A stretch of DNA of 5,463 nucleotides. It comes from Flavobacterium sp. GTDB lineage: Bacteria > Bacteroidota > Bacteroidia > Flavobacteriales > Flavobacteriaceae. This document shows, in pieces, positions 5,099 to 5,463 of this stretch. Made by a program: the position numbers and the translations under genes. Each line of letters opens with the position of its first letter. The first letter of the stretch is position 1. A model generated the notes under the pieces. It had not been told where the DNA came from, did no database searches, and saw only the letters and a list, made by a program, of their open reading frames with translations. The DNA lies in NCBI GenBank assembly GCA_024709705.1, contig JANJWE010000058.1, positions 1-5,463 of the forward strand. The letters are read 5' to 3'.

Positions 5099-5463
5099 CT
5101 AATTTCCAACTATTACACAACCCCCATTATCACATTCTACCGTTTGGGGTGGTAAAACAACTGCACAGTCTGAAACTGCATTCGTTTGAATGTTGTACTC
5201 TAGGTTTAATTGATTGTAGATTTCAATCATTGACTCTAATTCGTCTAAATCAATCGATGATGGAAAAGTTAAAAACTCTGTTGGCCCACCACACGGTTTC
5301 ACACCAAATGCTATAGTGTTGCAGTTTTCTGAGTTGTTGCATTCAAAACCGGCGATGTAATCCATAATCTCCTGTTTTTTCAAATTTAATTGTTCAAGGG
5401 TAATAGGTTCAGAATTATTGTCTTCACACTGAAAACTTTGAAGCAACACGGCCAATACAAATA
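5099..5463 (-). CDS. Putative cysteine-rich lipoprotein of unknown function, start beyond the window
   Basis: The frame is open to the right edge, where it reads FVLAVLLQSFQCEDNNSE. That is the end of a hydrophobic signal followed by a lipobox-like SFQC and an acidic start of the mature chain. This is typical of small Bacteroidota lipoproteins, so the true ATG is most likely a few codons outside the window; the TTG at 5455 is not needed as a start. The mature part is about 109 residues with six further cysteines, consistent with up to three disulfides in the periplasm or outer membrane. Its recognisable stretches are KKQEIMDYIAGFEC, AFGVKPCGGPTEF and AVSDCAVVLPPQ. I have an impression of similar small hypothetical lipoproteins with a 'KPCGGP' motif in Flavobacteria but know no function. 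The stop is TAG at 5101-5099, followed by a terminator; it appears to be the last gene of its transcript. Confidence 0.7.
   Translation of the reverse strand, partial: FVLAVLLQSFQCEDNNSEPITLEQLNLKKQEIMDYIAGFECNNSENCNTIAFGVKPCGGPTEFLTFPSSIDLDELESMIEIYNQLNLEYNIQTNAVSDCAVVLPPQTVECDNGGCVIVGN

Noticed and set aside
5065..5316. Plus-strand ORF of 83 codons preceded by a good-looking AAGGAG ribosome-binding site
   Set aside because: The AAGGAG is one arm of the terminator hairpin. The ORF is antisense to the lipoprotein gene, its protein has no recognisable character, and SD sites are not the norm in this phylum.

Overview
This window looks like the chromosome of a Flavobacterium-like member of the Bacteroidota (family Flavobacteriaceae). 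It is AT-rich, and its start codons lack Shine-Dalgarno sequences and follow A/T-rich leaders. It encodes a GldH-type gliding lipoprotein, and its RicT, penicillin-binding and U32 proteins have the length and architecture seen in that group. Every gene I accept is on the minus strand, so transcription runs from right to left. Nothing suggests a mobile element, phage, CRISPR array, tRNA or rRNA.

Layout in the direction of transcription. (1) 5463-5099: the 3' part of a small cysteine-rich lipoprotein gene whose start lies beyond the window, closed by a hairpin terminator at about 5041-5077. (2) 5098-4785: an AT-rich intergenic stretch with no gene, probably holding the promoter of the next operon. 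(3) 4784-1943: a tight three-gene operon. It holds a TrhO-type rhodanese (O2-dependent tRNA uridine-34 hydroxylase), a TrhP-type U32 protein (the prephenate-linked, Fe-S-dependent route to the same modification) and a small mono-cluster ferredoxin. The gaps are 2 nt between the first two genes and a 1-nt TAATG overlap between the last two. (4) 1942-1817: an intergenic region with a plausible promoter and a leader hairpin. (5) 1816-1: a second operon of ricT (PSP1 family), gldH (gliding lipoprotein, overlapping ricT by 17 nt) and the first 59 codons of a bifunctional PBP1A-like peptidoglycan synthase, which starts 1 nt after gldH and leaves the window.

The most interesting point is the tRNA-modification operon. 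The TrhO protein is about 100 residues longer than the E. coli protein. Its extra C-terminal domain (residues ~371-455) aligns without gaps with the C-terminal domain of the neighbouring U32 protein (residues ~328-412), with about 40 of 85 positions identical by hand count. Two enzymes from unrelated families, which in E. coli make the same ho5U34 modification by independent routes, are therefore co-transcribed here and appear to carry the same accessory domain. That suggests a shared tRNA-binding or docking function. The ferredoxin joined to the U32 gene is a candidate electron donor for it. These functional links are inferences from family knowledge and gene context.
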